A stretch of 64,000 nucleotides of DNA from Xestospongia muta (taxonomy: Eukaryota; Porifera; Demospongiae; Haplosclerida; Petrosiidae), in assembly GCA_963693285.1 (NCBI GenBank), contig OY848929.1:1862501-1926500 (forward strand). Reading direction: 5' to 3'. A model generated the notes under the pieces. It was not told the origin of the DNA, did no database searches, and worked only from the letters and a program-made list of their open reading frames with translations. Within the stretch, counting starts at the first letter, position 1; every line of letters starts with the position of its first letter. Below, piece by piece: positions 38,486-50,708 of this stretch. A program made the translations under genes and the position numbers.

Positions 38486-39344
38486 TAAGTTGAGACTTTG
38501 AGCTTCTGGAGTCGCTGAATGAATGTTTGGTAGACATGGAATTGCATTACCTGCACAGTGCAGGTAATGCAGGCTGCACTGCATCTCTTAATATTATCCA
38601 GAATGTCAAAAATAGCTATTAAGTAATGAGGCCAGATCTAGAGCCGATCACGTGTCTTTTTTGCAAGACCATCTTGATGTTGTACAACTTGCCTTGCATT
38701 TGCACTCTTAAAGTGATTTGTCAACTCTTTGATGAACTGCTAGCATGTTTTGCACGCGAAAACTTCACTTGGTGTAGTCTTTTTTGGTAGGTGTACTATT
38801 ATCTATAAAAATAGATTAAATGATTTGGTTTCCAGATCTCTAATTTTCCATAACAATTTAGGAACAATAGAGAGGAGATCACTGTTTGGTTGATAAATCA
38901 CTATACCACAACTACGGACTTTACATATGAACACTATGCGGTGTTTAAGGTTATCAGATAGTTGCTTGAGAATCCATCTTGCTGTGACTAATATATTTCC
39001 ATCTATCTTACCTTCACATTTCATATCTCTAATAATACAGCAAGCATACTCAGTGAAAATGTCATGAACCATTGGGTTCTATTTTTAGTAGGAGTATAGT
39101 TTATTGTTTGCTTGTTAAAAATATTTATTACGAATGACACAACAATAATGAAGTATAGTACAAATAAAATGTTATGAATTATTAATAAGACAGCTCTGCT
39201 CAGTTTGGTCTGCAAATAAAATTGTATTGATGTCAATGACTTCCGGTTCCAGTTGCGCGACGTGATTGTATAATGATTATACTCTAGAGGTGTGGCAACT
39301 AAGGTGCAGCTTTTTAAAGTCAAAAGTGACGCCCACCATGAACC
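38486..39344. other. Unassigned spacer with an open minus-strand frame
   Basis: Holds a 23-bp near-perfect palindrome at 38545-38568 (ATTACCTGCA arms) and a minus-strand frame at 38803-39072 with CIIRDMKCEGKIDGN. I do not recognise the frame; it may be a mobile-element relic. B1's promoter must lie at the right end. Confidence 0.45.
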
Positions 39345-42300
39345 ATGGCTGTGGGTGGACTCTCTTCTTCACTAAATTCTTTCCTAGATGATGTACCTGA
39401 ACTTCATGAGATATGTAACCATGCTAAAATTGCTGATTGGCATGACTTGGGGATACAACTACGACTGGATATCGTGGACCTAGATAACATTAGAAACGAT
39501 TCTGCTATGACTAACAAGTTAACCAGTATGTACAGCTTGTGGCTTAAAAGGAAAGGTAGAAATGCTACTAGAAGGGTATTGTTAACAGCTCTGAGAACTA
39601 AACATGTTGGACAGAATGGTGTTGCAACAAGCTATGAAAAAGAATTGGAGAAAATGGTTAATACATAGTACATATATATAGGATTACAACGAGTTATGGC
39701 ATGTAGACTATTATTGTATAGAGAAAGCTATTCATATAGTTGATTGGTTTTCATTTCAGGTACGAAAAGGGGAGATAGTTAAATCAGAATCTATTCTGAC
39801 TGTTGATAAGCCTCCAACTTTCAGTAAGCATTATCTTTATCATATAATTGTGTTGGTTGAGACTATTAATTACTTAGTACATTTAGAAATGTCAGTCCCA
39901 TCAACTATTTAGCTGGAAAGAGCATTATCTAATAATATATTATGTGATATATAGGTGTGTTATGGCCCAATTGTAAACTTTTGTCCATTTTTAATTCAAG
40001 TGAAGTTAGTTGTAAAGTGGGACAGACAAGTTTAAAATCAATTCTCCCAACTTTAAACTGGGTAGTGATTTAAAAGCAGGCTATAAACTAATTACATGTA
40101 TATGTTATAACATGAGGTGATTATAAGCCCAAATAGCCTGAGTAAGCTATAACAAATATTTGTTTATATGCTTATAGTATCTTGTATGATAAATGTATAA
40201 TGCATTTATGCATGCTCAATTGGCCAGTTGACCATGTTTCACTTTTATAAGAGAATTGTCATTCTGCTTATCTGGTGTCTTCAGCTATCCCTCTGTATGT
40301 AACAATTCTGGTGATAGAGATGGGATGGCAATTAATAGTGGTCAATCTGGGGAGTTCAATCACCAAACAGGGTCTATTATTATTTACATTGAAAGAGTAT
40401 GTCTATTTTTCAGAGCTAGTGATATCAAGGCTCCCAAACAGGTTCTTCCAAACCTGTTCTTTGCATCTGTAGATACATCTACTGGTATGGGTTTAGTTTA
40501 TTCATTGTTTTGACTTTAGTGATTATCAAGTAACTAGACTGCACTATATATATGTTCTAATTATTTCAGCTCTCAAAAACCTTCTTAGCAAGAAATAATT
40601 TTTGGTTATGATTTATCACTTTTAAAATACTTCGTGTATAGAATATATAATTATTTCTTTATTCAGGAAAGATTAAATCCCACCACAAACGCACAAAACG
40701 GGAACTAACATTTAAGGAAAGAAGTTTAAAAGTAAAGTTCCACCAACTTTTTTCAGCTATAAATGACTCTATTAAGAAAATTGACATCACAAAACTAAAA
40801 TTTTATGTCAGGTCATTACTGACTGATGATCAAGACACTTCTCAGGTAGTAAATATAGAGAAGCATCTTAAAGAAGTAGAACAAAAGGAGAACTCAAGTG
40901 ACATACTCATTTATTTGAAGACATACCAGTTCATTGGTTACCGTAACACTGAAGTACTACAATATATTGTTGAATTATTATTGTCACATAATGAAGAACT
41001 TGTGATTCGAATGAAGGAATATGTAAACGATTGTGAGAATTTTGATTTAACACTAGAGGAACTAGAACAAATCAGTCACGAAGAAGATCTTGGTCCTGAA
41101 GCACCATCTGGCTTAGAAGAGTTTAGTTTCAAAACAGATGGCAGTCGTAGTTACTCTGAATGGCAGAAAACATATTCAGAGACCTGTTCGTGGTCTCGTC
41201 GTACTTCACTGAAGAGTCTTAATCCTTGTAGTATCATTATGACATATGTAGCTCTACCATGTGTTGCATCAACTATAATGAAGGATCTAACTGATCCAGT
41301 GTTCCTGAAAAAATTAAAATCAAAAGGAGTGACAGTAGTTCAACCAGTATTTGTGCATGGAAAAGCATGCACTGAGGTAAGTATTTCTCATTGTACATGT
41401 TGTGTTTCTAGGAGTCAATTACATGTACATATAGTGATCATACCAATTATAATACAAACCATGTTCTTAAGTAGCAAATTAAGCTAATTGTAACATCAAT
41501 AATGATATATTATGTATATATCAGAAAGTATGATTTATGTATAGATGTGTAATCAAGCCAGAAATAGCTAGCAAAGTAGCAACATACTGTAAGTATACCT
41601 GTTTCTTGATTGGTAAAAGACAAGACAAATCTGATCTCCTTTGTTAATAAACAGGACAAAAGGAACAGGAAATCAATTAGCCGCCACTTAGAATGGGCCT
41701 TATGGTAGAATAGAATACTGTCTTACTGGCCTCTATTTGCTCATGAATATAATTACAAGTCATAAAATCATTTCGAAACAAATAAAGTGACATCTCTGGG
41801 AAAGGTTACTTCCAAGCTTTGTAAACGTGCTACTTCTAAAAGCATATACCTTATGTAGAATCATATAGATGTCTGTGTAAAAGTAAGCCTTTTAGTTTTA
41901 TGGTTATCATAGAACAAACAGAATAAAGAAACAAGAAAGGAAAAAGAAAATCATGCCATCCCTGCAATGCCTGCCTGATATTGCATCATTTTGTGACCCT
42001 ATTTTTTTCTTAGAGTGTTCCTCTTAAACAATCAAATGAGATTATTATTGCTAATTCAGACCAAGGTAACACTGTTGCTGCAATACTGATAGCTTCATTA
42101 CTTACCCGAATTGATACGTTTGATCAACACTTCATCTTTGCAAGCCAAAGACTCAATAAATATGAGACTCAACTACAATCTACAAGAGATGATTTAGCTG
42201 TCCTCAGAGAAGAATTGCAACTAGCAGCATTGAGTCACTCTGAGACAAAAGGAGAACTTGAAGAAAGGTTCCAAGCTATTGATCAAATTCTTCAAAAAAG

Positions 42301-42685
42301 AATAAAGGAGTTTGAGTCATTGGAAAAAAGATTAACAAATATTGAGACATTGACCAAACAGCATCATGACAATCAAGTCTTGATAAATAGTCAGATCAAT
42401 GACAAAATCTATCAGTTACAAAATGAGAAGCAGTCTGTCTACAGTGGACTCCAATATCAATTTAGTCAATTGATCACAAGATTTGATGAATCTGATAAAA
42501 ATTTGGGCAAGCTTAAAAAACAGTTTGAAACCAGAAGTGGTGAAATATTCCTGACAATGTTGGCAAATGGCAAAAAAGAGCTGTCAGAGAAATTGAAGGC
42601 TTCCCAAGCTGAAGTTGATGAACTAAAAGAGAAGCTCTTTAAACTAGAGAGAAAAGTCTATCAGTCCATGCCAGCCATGAAATGA
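39345..42685 (+). CDS. B1: death domain, shared middle domain, coiled coil
   Basis: Exons 39345-39656, 39760-39823, 40667-41376 and 42014-42685 join in phase: 585 aa. An extra in-phase exon of 69 nt (40416-40484) would give 608 aa. Exon 1 encodes a death domain at about residues 27-100: IADWHDLGIQLRLDIVDLDN, with the SLWLKRKG and RRVLLTALR helices. The third exon is the same middle domain as in A1-A3 (FIGYRNTEVLQYIVELLL; PCSIIMTYVALPCVAST). The last exon is a coiled coil of a different sort from the A tail (NSQINDKIYQLQNEKQ; KLKASQAEVDELKEKLF). Death domains form homotypic complexes in apoptotic and immune signalling; that role is inferred here. The B tail is shared with B2. Confidence 0.8.
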
Positions 42686-43536
42686 AAAAAGAAGTGGCAG
42701 AGCTCATTGTCAAAAGTCATATTGAAACCAAAACTGGAAGACCTCTTAAATGTATGTGGTTGCAATAGTAAAAATTAAAACAATACATGCAGTAACAGCT
42801 TTTGTACAATTGTTCTTGATATTAATTTAGTATGCAGCAAATAAAATGAAGTTTAAATAAATATAATCAGTTTAGTGTTTTATCTTGAAATTTCAATTTC
42901 ATTGCCAAATCATATTTTATAATGATAACAATAAAGTTTTTACAATGCTTGCATGTATAAGTACAGAATATGATGAAGAATTATCAACAAAATTTATGAA
43001 TAGTCAGCTACTACTTATTTGAAATTATTGCAGTAACAACCTTAAAGTGCTTGAAGTGTGTATGTCCATGCAACATTTGCTCACAGTTAATCTCAGTTCT
43101 GATTTTGCAATTATATTGTAATTAACTTCAGTATCTCTTGTTCAAGTCTTGTTGGTATTACCTGCCACTCTCTTGGTCAGTTCACTTGCCATTAGGTGAA
43201 TTACAATAGTAACCTAATAGCCAGCCTTAAAGTAATGAATGGCATTGTAATATTAATAGGCAGTAGTGAATTCATATTTAGACAACTTTCATGTCCAGAT
43301 AAAAATGATAAGTTGATTAAGGCGACTATTTCAAATAACTGTGGAAATCATCATAATAAAAGTGGACGAGTGGGGATATTAAAAGAGATAAAAGTTATAA
43401 AGAATGGAAATATTGTTACATGGATGCTGTAACAATTTGAATAATAGAAGTACATATCCTGAAACTCTAGCCATAATGACAATGGTTGCAACTTCAAGTG
43501 TACCAGCCTCCTTTATAGCTGTGGTTGCTGTAGGAC
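42686..43536. other. Spacer downstream of B1
   Basis: B1 3' UTR and AT-rich sequence. A short frame near 43196-43432 has no recognised relative. No gene assigned. Confidence 0.4.
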
Positions 43537-44218
43537 CAGGATTGGGTCAAGCCCTGTAAAAAAGAGCTTAAGCACAAGCTCAAGCCCCTCAAGTTTTGTT
43601 AAGCTCAAGCTCAAGCCCCAGCCCATTTGATTTGAAATGGACTTAAGTTCAAGCTCTAGTCCTTGGTTAAAAGGCTTAAGTCCAAGCTCAAGCCTTTTAT
43701 TTGAACAATAGTCAGTAAAAATTTATTTAAAGACAATTGTTGATAAAAAGTTATTTATAAGAAACAACATCACAATTAGATCTTATAAACATCAATTGTT
43801 CAAATCTTGAGTCACTTAGGTGACATCTGTCAGGTTGATAAATTTTACCCCCTATGCTGAACAATCTTTCAACCGCTGCTGATGACACTGGAATGCCTAA
43901 CGCAGATACTGCAAGCTTTGAAAGAGAAGGATAGTTTGTTTCTTCTTGATGACAAAAGTCTAATGGATTGGCTTTCATTTCTAAACATTCACAGCTGCTT
44001 TGCTGAAGCAAATATGTTAATCAAAAATGCTTGCACTTTGGAGTGAGAAATTTCAAAATGGGCTTAAGTACAAGCCCAGTAATTACCACTCGAGCTTAAG
44101 TACAAGCTCAAGCTCTTGATCTTGAAAACAAAAAGGGCTTCAAGCCTTTTTAAGCTCTTAATAAACCTGGGCTTAAGCTCGAAAAGGCTTAAGCTCCAAA
44201 GGGCTTGACCCAACCCTG
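43537..44218. mobile_element. Internally deleted hAT element with intact ends
   Basis: 682 bp. The ends are CAGGATTGGGTCAAGCCC and its inverse GGGCTTGACCCAACCCTG. They are flanked by an exact 8-bp duplication TGTAGGAC (43529-43536 and 44219-44226), the hAT hallmark. Interior subterminal repeats of AAGCTCAAGC-type are frequent. On the minus strand 43751-44011 encodes the hAT C-terminal dimerisation region (SSAAVERLFSIGGKIYQ). The rest of the transposase is missing, so it is non-autonomous. Confidence 0.95.
43751..44011 (-). pseudogene. hAT transposase C-terminal fragment
   Basis: About 86 codons ending in a stop, with the conserved VSSAAVERLFSIGG and LSDSRFEQLMFIRSN motifs of the hAT dimerisation domain. 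No catalytic domain remains. Confidence 0.9.
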
Positions 44219-44908
44219 TGTAGGACATGATCAATTTTATAGCTCTTTATTGAAATTCTATCAATGCTCTAGTGTATGTCCCTCATGTGCAAAGTGTGGT
44301 CTCCAAATCTGAATACCATAAAGACATTTGCTAAGGGTAGACCAATTGGACATATGATTCAAATCCACTTGTAGTTGACAACTGTCAGTAGGATTGCTAA
44401 CAATCTTGATACATTTAGAGTAATCAGCAAATAAAAATAATTTTAAGATTATTTATATAGAAAAATGATCTTTATATTCTATGAATTCTTTTGTCTATTT
44501 TCATAAATCTTTTTTGGTTGATCACCTGTCTCAAATTGCCAGAAAATCACCTCTACAGATGCTTGTTCTCTCTTAAAAGTATCTATAAGTTCATAGATGT
44601 TCGGATCAGCTTTCTTTATGATTTTCTTTAAGTATATTATGCTATCCTTCAATCTTCCAATAAATAGAGCTCCTCTACCTTTCTGTGTAGCAACAAAGTT
44701 ACATTACATATTAACTGAGTAGTGTTAGTCACAGTACACAGCTAAAACTGCTGCTTTTATATGCTGAACTCTCTTAACAGATATGACTTGGTACACTTCA
44801 TTTTGTGCAATTACCACAAAAATATCAAAGGCTATATAAGGCTATGATAAACTTATGGAGGGCATTATTTAAAGCCTACATATAAGTTACATCCTTATAC
44901 AGTAATCA

Positions 44909-46861
44909 CAGGCATAAGAAGGGGGGCTGAGGGGGCTGCAGCCCCTCCAATATTTCTTTTGGGGGGGGTCAATATTTGGGGTCTACTACTGTTGTGAGTT
45001 ACATGCTTGATTAGAGGTGTTATTGTCATAGACTATTTGACACCAAGTTAAGGTATACATAACCATATGAATTAAATTAATGCATATCATGCATACAACC
45101 GCATCAGCCCCTAGACAGCTGGTTGTATATCTATAGTACAATGGCCAAGAGACTTAGGCAGGCAAGTCTCTTTGAAATTATTACTTTAGCTTCAAAAAGA
45201 CATCATGAAGAGTCAAACTCTGTTGAAGAGAATGAAGAATTAAGCCTCAGTAGTAACCTATCAATAGAGATGGGCATGGCACCAGATGAGTCAGAATTTA
45301 ATGATGATAATCAGTATAGGTCAGCCCCAGGAGACTGAGATGAGTGCTTTTCTCTTTGTTGTACAGATAAGACCAAACCCTATCCACCTACTATTAAAAT
45401 TGAATCTTAATAGTAGGTTGATTATTGTTCTTTCAAGCATGGCTAAAAATGGGAGACATTTTATTGAAAAGTGGTGTAAGAATCTACCCTTGGTTAACTC
45501 TTTGTACAAACAAGAAAGCAAGTATTTTGCTTCTATTACAAGAATGTTGAGAATCAGGAAATGTTGAGTTTAAGTACTAACGCAGAATCTACTTTTACAA
45601 GTATAGGCATGGAAAAAGGCATTAGAAAGGTTTTGGTCTCATAGTCATTGTAATGCTCATGATGAGGCTGTTCTTAAGTGTCAAATTCTTCAGACTACAC
45701 CAGGAAGTGAGCAATTAAGCGCATCCAAGCTAACAAGGAACAAAAAAAAAGAAGACAAGCCTTGCTGAAACAGGTTCATTGTTTTCGATTTCTTCTTTAC
45801 CAGGGGTTGGCAATTCGTGGCCATAAAGAAACTGAAGGAAACTTGCAGCAGTTACTAATAATCTGGTCAATTTATGACTTTGACTTAAAAAGGTGGATGA
45901 AGGATAACAGATATTTATCTCCAGTTATAGTTAATGAGCTCATCATTACCATGGGGTTAAGCGTACTACGTTTATTGTTGTCAAGTATTAATAAAGAATG
46001 CTTTCCTGCTTGGTATGCAATCATTGCAGATGAAGCAACTGATGTTGCAAATAGAGAGCAGTTAATTTTATCCATCAGATGGGTCAGTAGTGAATATGAA
46101 GTAAGTAAAGATCCAGTTGGACTTTATTGTCACCCTGATGCTAAATCAATATCTGAAATCCTTTACAATCTGCTTACAGATATCCTTACTCGTTGCACTC
46201 TTCCACTTTTCTTGTGTAGAGGGCAGGCATTTGATGGAGCTTCTAATATGCAGGGAAGACAAAATGATCTGGCAACCAAAATAAGAAAAGAAATTCCTAC
46301 AGCTCTTCCATGCAGTACATCATTTGGTCCATTGTCTCAACTTATATATATATACTTGCAAGATGCAAGACGAAAACTCTCATTCTTACAAGATGCACTT
46401 GATACAGTCAAAGAAATTGCTAAATTAATCAAATTTTCTGCTAAAAGAGCACATTTATTTTCAGAGTTACTGGCACAACCTGAAAACCCAGGAGGTACCC
46501 TCAAACCACTCCGTCCTACCAGATGATAGATTGAACAGGGGCAATTGGTGCTGTTTTAATTGATTACAGGCAGCATTCTAATGGAAACATTAGATGAAGT
46601 GCATCAGACAAGTCTGTGCACACAATATTTGATGCATTGAACACATGCACAGACTATTTACAAGACAAGTCAATGCTATTCGAAGTACACAACCTTTTAC
46701 GGTTATACTTGACAGTGCACATAACATTGGCCACATCAGAAAGGTCATCTTCAGCATTGAGAAGAGTTCTTACCTACGGAAGCTGCAGACGGACATTCCA
46801 ATTCCTATTTCCAAATTTTATTCCTATTTCCAAATTCTTCCGTGCAACTTCTCGTATTTGA
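44909..46861 (+). mobile_element. ZMYM1-like hAT transposon relic
   Basis: A plausible left end CAGGCATAAGAAGGGGGGCT at 44909 has the CAGG..GGGGG form common in this hAT group; the right end was not found. Coding remnants: an N-terminal frame 45141-45338 (MAKRLRQASLFEIIT), a TTF-zinc-finger-like region in another frame (about 45350-45560), the transposase core 45762-46526 (AWYAIIADEATDVANREQL; CRGQAFDGASNMQG) and the C-terminal ATSERSSSALRRVLTYG near 46740. These lie in different frames with stops between, so it is inactive. Confidence 0.8.
45762..46526 (+). pseudogene. hAT transposase core fragment (DUF4371/ZMYM1 type)
   Basis: 254-codon open stretch. Starts within GLAIRGHKETEGNLQQLL and includes the catalytic-region motif IADEATDVANREQLILSIRW and the CRGQAFDGASNMQG motif. 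The usual downstream part is missing or frameshifted. Confidence 0.85.
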
Positions 46862-47089
46862 AAATTCCAATTAAACCCCAGTTGGTGGGTTTCAAAGACC
46901 AAATTGATAGGTTTCAATTCCAATTACCTACCAAGTTGGTGAGTTTCAATTCCTTATTCCCTATTCCATTCTTGGCACGTGGGCCATTACTAATTTTTAT
47001 TAGACTTTTCTTATTTCAAATTTCCATTTTAATATGTGCTTATACAATCATTTTTATTCTTATAAAATGGATAGTACAGAGCTTGCATT
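46862..47089. repeat. Short low-complexity spacer
   Basis: Repeated CCAATT, TTTCAATTCC and CCTATTTCC words; nature unknown, possibly the 3' part of the hAT element. Confidence 0.35.
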
Positions 47090-48717
47090 TTTTTAATGGC
47101 ATTCCTATGTCTCCTCTTATGAATTCCTTTGAATTTTCAAGAGATGAGCTAATACACTATTTTGCTATGTGTGGACTTTCTACTAATTCAATTGAAAAAC
47201 TGACAGGAAAATGGTTACTCTATTACTAAGAGACATATAAGAAGGATTAGAACCAAATCAAGTGTCAGCCAAAAGTCAGAAGAGTCATCTATTATGAAAA
47301 TATGTGATACCATTCAGGTATAAGCAATAATATAGTTATATTACTCAAAATTATAAGCATTTATTTCTATTATAAGAAAGAGTTACAATTTTCTGGTGGA
47401 TTATTGGGATATACATGTATGTGGAACTGATTGCGTATTACTCATCAGTTAAATATCAGAAGGCTATACCTTATATATGTCCACTGTAGCTATTACAGAT
47501 TATAATATTATAGAGACACAGTCATGGTTTTATTACCTTTAATGGACCTGGAAGGTTCCCAAAAAAGGAGTAGGCAGAGATTGAAAGGAAGGATATATCG
47601 TAGTAAGGTAAGTAAATGTTTGCCACATTTTCAATATAATTTATAAAACTTTTGGGGTCCAAATTTTATTTGGCACTGTGATTGCTATGATAAATTAAAG
47701 ACATTTGGTATCACTATTCATGGCTGCATTGATGGGTATGTTGCTGATCAGCCTGATTCTTTTATTTTTTAATTTTTAACATAGGTACTCAAGAATTATG
47801 TGGATGAAATGTGTAAGTACTAACAATGACTCACACATTATTGAACAGTACTATTTAGGTACAATAAAAGCAATTAATGGTATAAGTTATAAAATAAGCT
47901 ATAATATAAATTGATAACATATTTAGGTCTTCCTAGAGTAGTAAGAGCTGACAGAGGGACAGAAACGCAATAATTGCCGTTGTTCAACCAACATTAAGAA
48001 GTATTCATAATGATAGTTTGTCTGCTGAAATGAGTTTTAAATATGGTCGATCTAGCTCTAATCAGGTAAATACTTTCAATGAAACTTAAAAACATTGCTA
48101 ATTATATAGAGAATTGAAGCTTGGTGGGCCTGAGATGCAGATTGACTGACTAGTGGATTCAATTTTTCCATGTAAGCTAAATCTTGTATATCGAGGAGCT
48201 ATAATCATTATAATAAATTGCCAGGATTTGCAAATCATGGCTGCTTTGATGATACTTTGGAATACTTAGCAATTACTCAAACAATTTATGTTCAATTTAT
48301 AGTGAGACATCATGTTATTGCTTTGGACCAATAATTGAGAAGGAACTAGATGTTCTTGTGAATGACTGGAATCATCACTATATTAGAAAAAGCCAATATT
48401 GTGAAACTATAGGTGGAATTCCTGAGATACTTTATTTTTTACCAGTGTTATAAGTTTGTAAGTGTTATATGTTTCAAGTCATAATAAATTTAAAACTTAA
48501 ACTAGGAAACACAGACTATAAATACATACTTGATTATGCATTGTTACAGTACGCAGAAAATAATTATGGACACAAATTATCTTTAGTCTCAGATGAATTT
48601 AGAGTCTATGCCAAGAAGTTTAAACTTGATGAAAGTATTAGTACACCCACCACACCAAATGAAGCACTCCAGTTATTTTTGCAGCTATTACAAGACTTTG
48701 AAATTATGAAAAACTAA
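47090..48717 (+). mobile_element. Integrase-type transposon relic
   Basis: Scattered frames match, in order, an integrase-core protein type that I recall from fish and coral genomes. They are a helix-turn-helix-like start (FSRDELIHYFAMCGLSTNSI, about 47140-47200), NFIWHCDCYDKLKTFGITIH GCIDGY (about 47656-47743), PRVVRADRGTE (about 47932-47972), MSFKYGRSSSNQ with RIEAWWA (48030-48130), and a C-terminal part (48469-48717) reading YALLQYAENNYGHKLSLVSD. Stops and frame changes separate them. The D in the WHCD and RAD motifs are candidate catalytic residues. Confidence 0.7.
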
Positions 48718-49445
48718 TTTTTAATTAATAAATTCAATGATATTAAATACAGAATAGTACCGAGTCATGTCTCTTAATCCAAATATGTTGCTAACAAAAT
48801 AGTTTAATTCTTAAAGTATGCCAACTCTGGCATAAAGTCCAGATTTAATTGGAACCCAAACTGCCTTTCATCACATAATGGGCACTCAAGAATTGGCTCT
48901 CGATAATAAACAATTGTATCATCGGGTAGTATGCAATCTGTCTCCCCTAAAGGTGAAAAAAACTCCTTTTGACATGTGACACAATTTTTATGACAGGCTT
49001 AGTGTATCCTGTTAAAATTATATCATCATTCACGTGTTACATTATGTGTACATATTCTTTCTGATTGGTTCTGTCTTGTCTTGATCTTGACCTGATACTG
49101 GAGAATTAGTGACAGTGTTATTAGTATGTTGCTTTAAAAAATTAAAATCTTAATAGAACCATTCATTGTATGTAACTTACTTCAGTAGATTTAAGCGTTA
49201 CATATAATTTAAATTTACTAGGTTGTAGCTATGATCTTTCATAAAATCATAGATATTCCAATTATCTTTGTCTTCAATATGAAATGGTATTCCTGAAGTT
49301 CCACATAGGCAGTATAATTTAAGGTCATCAGTTTCTTCCTTGAAGAAAAGCTCTTTCCCAACTTTAATAACATCTTCGTAGTTTGATGATCTCATAACAT
49401 CTACAATAAGAGGTGATGGTAGGTGTTTCTTTTTACTCCTCTGTC
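48718..49445 (-). other. Unassigned minus-strand frames rich in cysteine
   Basis: Two stretches could be exons: about 48815-48990 (reads ILECPLCDERQFGFQLNLDF) and 49198-49395 (reads LYCLCGTSGIPFHIEDKDNW). No known domain recognised; they may be one small gene or part of a mobile element. Confidence 0.3.
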
Positions 49446-49499
49446 TAGTTCAGAAACATAAATTATTCCTCCAAAATGGATCTAGCATGAAAAGTAAAC

Positions 49500-49501
49500 A
49501 A

Positions 49502-49539
<38 letters not shown>

Positions 49540-49540
49540 A
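49500..49540. repeat. (TA)n microsatellite
   Basis: Uninterrupted TA run of about 38 bp. Confidence 0.9.
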
Positions 49541-49638
49541 AAGTATCTAGGTCTGTTGTATGAAGAGTGCTCGATGTCATTTAGACAGAGCAGGTTAGAC
49601 AAGAATTGAGGGACAGAAGAACAGATCTCTGCTTAGTT

Positions 49639-49680
49639 GCTGTTACTCCGAGTTCACGCGTTATGTGATCATCAGACAGC
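49639..49680 (-). ncRNA. Hammerhead ribozyme-like motif of a Penelope-like element
   Basis: On the minus strand the order is GCUGU, CUGAUGA, a UCAC/GUGA hairpin, ACUCGGAGU, A, ACAGC. This gives a 5-bp stem I (GCUGU/ACAGC), the invariant CUGAUGA box, a short stem II, a short stem III and a GUA cleavage site, the type I layout. The GAAA box is imperfect (about one A is missing), so it may be inactive. It lies just 3' of a Penelope-type frame on the same strand, where such ribozymes are known. Confidence 0.45.
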
Positions 49681-49745
49681 TGGATACTACTCAGATTGAA
49701 GGCTGGATATATAGTGTTGAGGTGTCTTGTCCCTTGAGAAATGTG

Positions 49746-50160
49746 CTAAATAGTACTTGTTTTCATGTTTTCATGTTGGCACTTTGAGACAAGTTCGGGC
49801 TTTTTATTAAGGGTGTTAGGTTTGTTAGCATTGATAATAGCGAGTTTTTTGGTTAGGCAGAGGTTGCATTTCTTTGTTATGTTGGAGTAGGCTTGTGCTC
49901 TTCGGTTTATTGACCAGGTAATCTTGAATTCCTTGCCTGCTTGCTTCAATTGCCAAACATATTTTGATAGTTCGGTGCTGTTTCCATATTTCTCATGCCT
50001 GATTGATTGCATGTGGTTAGAGTATCTCTGCTTGAAGGGGTGCTCTGCTAGGCCAATGTACACCTTAGTTTCATTTCTGCTCATGTTTTCGACCTCTGCG
50101 TTGTAGATGATATTGTTGGACTGGCATCCATCGTTTAATGGGCAGAGGTCTTTTTTCTGG
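49746..50160 (-). mobile_element. Penelope-like element 3' end (GIY-YIG endonuclease)
   Basis: A minus-strand frame begins with KKDLCPLNDGCQSNNIIYNA near 50150 and continues to a stop at 49746. It includes KVYIGLAEHPFKQRY, GNSTELSKYVWQLKQAGKE, KCNLCLTKKLAIIN and ELVSKCQHENM, the GIY-YIG domain pattern that closes Penelope-like retroelement proteins. The reverse transcriptase is absent; the copy is 5'-truncated near a TA-rich tract (50164-50240). Confidence 0.88.
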
Positions 50161-50708
50161 CAATACCTATATATATATATGTATATACATATATATATAT
50201 ATGTGTATGTATATTTGTATATATATATATAAATATATGATTATATACATGACTAATTCTAATTATATACTAATAAACTACAACAGTTGCCTACAGGATA
50301 TGACTGCTTGTAAATTAATAATTACTGCTTACAGCAATTAATTGTTTTCCTTCATATTTCTTTACACAAGACTTTGTAGAGTAAGGTTCTTGATTGTACT
50401 TTTTAGACTTGATTGTTTTCATTTTAGCATGAAATGATTCAAACAGCTCTTGTCTTGAGAGTCTACCTTAATTTTTTCATAATAAAGCAAATATAATTAC
50501 TTTAACATACTCGTCCCACTGGTACTGCTAGTATCAGAACCCAAGCCTGATGCATCTCTAGTAACTACACACAAAAATTATACATACATACATATATATA
50601 TATATCGAAAAATAATAATGTTTTGTATAATAAAATATTATTTATTATTTTGGAACGATTGAGAATTTTGTAGGCGTGGTTATTCTTGTCGCTCTAGAGA
50701 GCAAGCTC
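50161..50708. other. TA-rich spacer upstream of B2
   Basis: TA/GTATATA repeats (50164-50250) and AT-rich sequence; the B2 promoter presumably lies at the right end. No gene seen. Confidence 0.45.

Noticed and set aside
44881..45000. G-rich tract as a regulatory G-quadruplex
   Set aside because: Best explained as the end of the ZMYM1-like hAT element.
46645..47229. Hydrophobic 194-codon frame as a membrane protein
   Set aside because: Spans the hAT end, a low-complexity spacer and the start of the integrase relic; no continuous homology.
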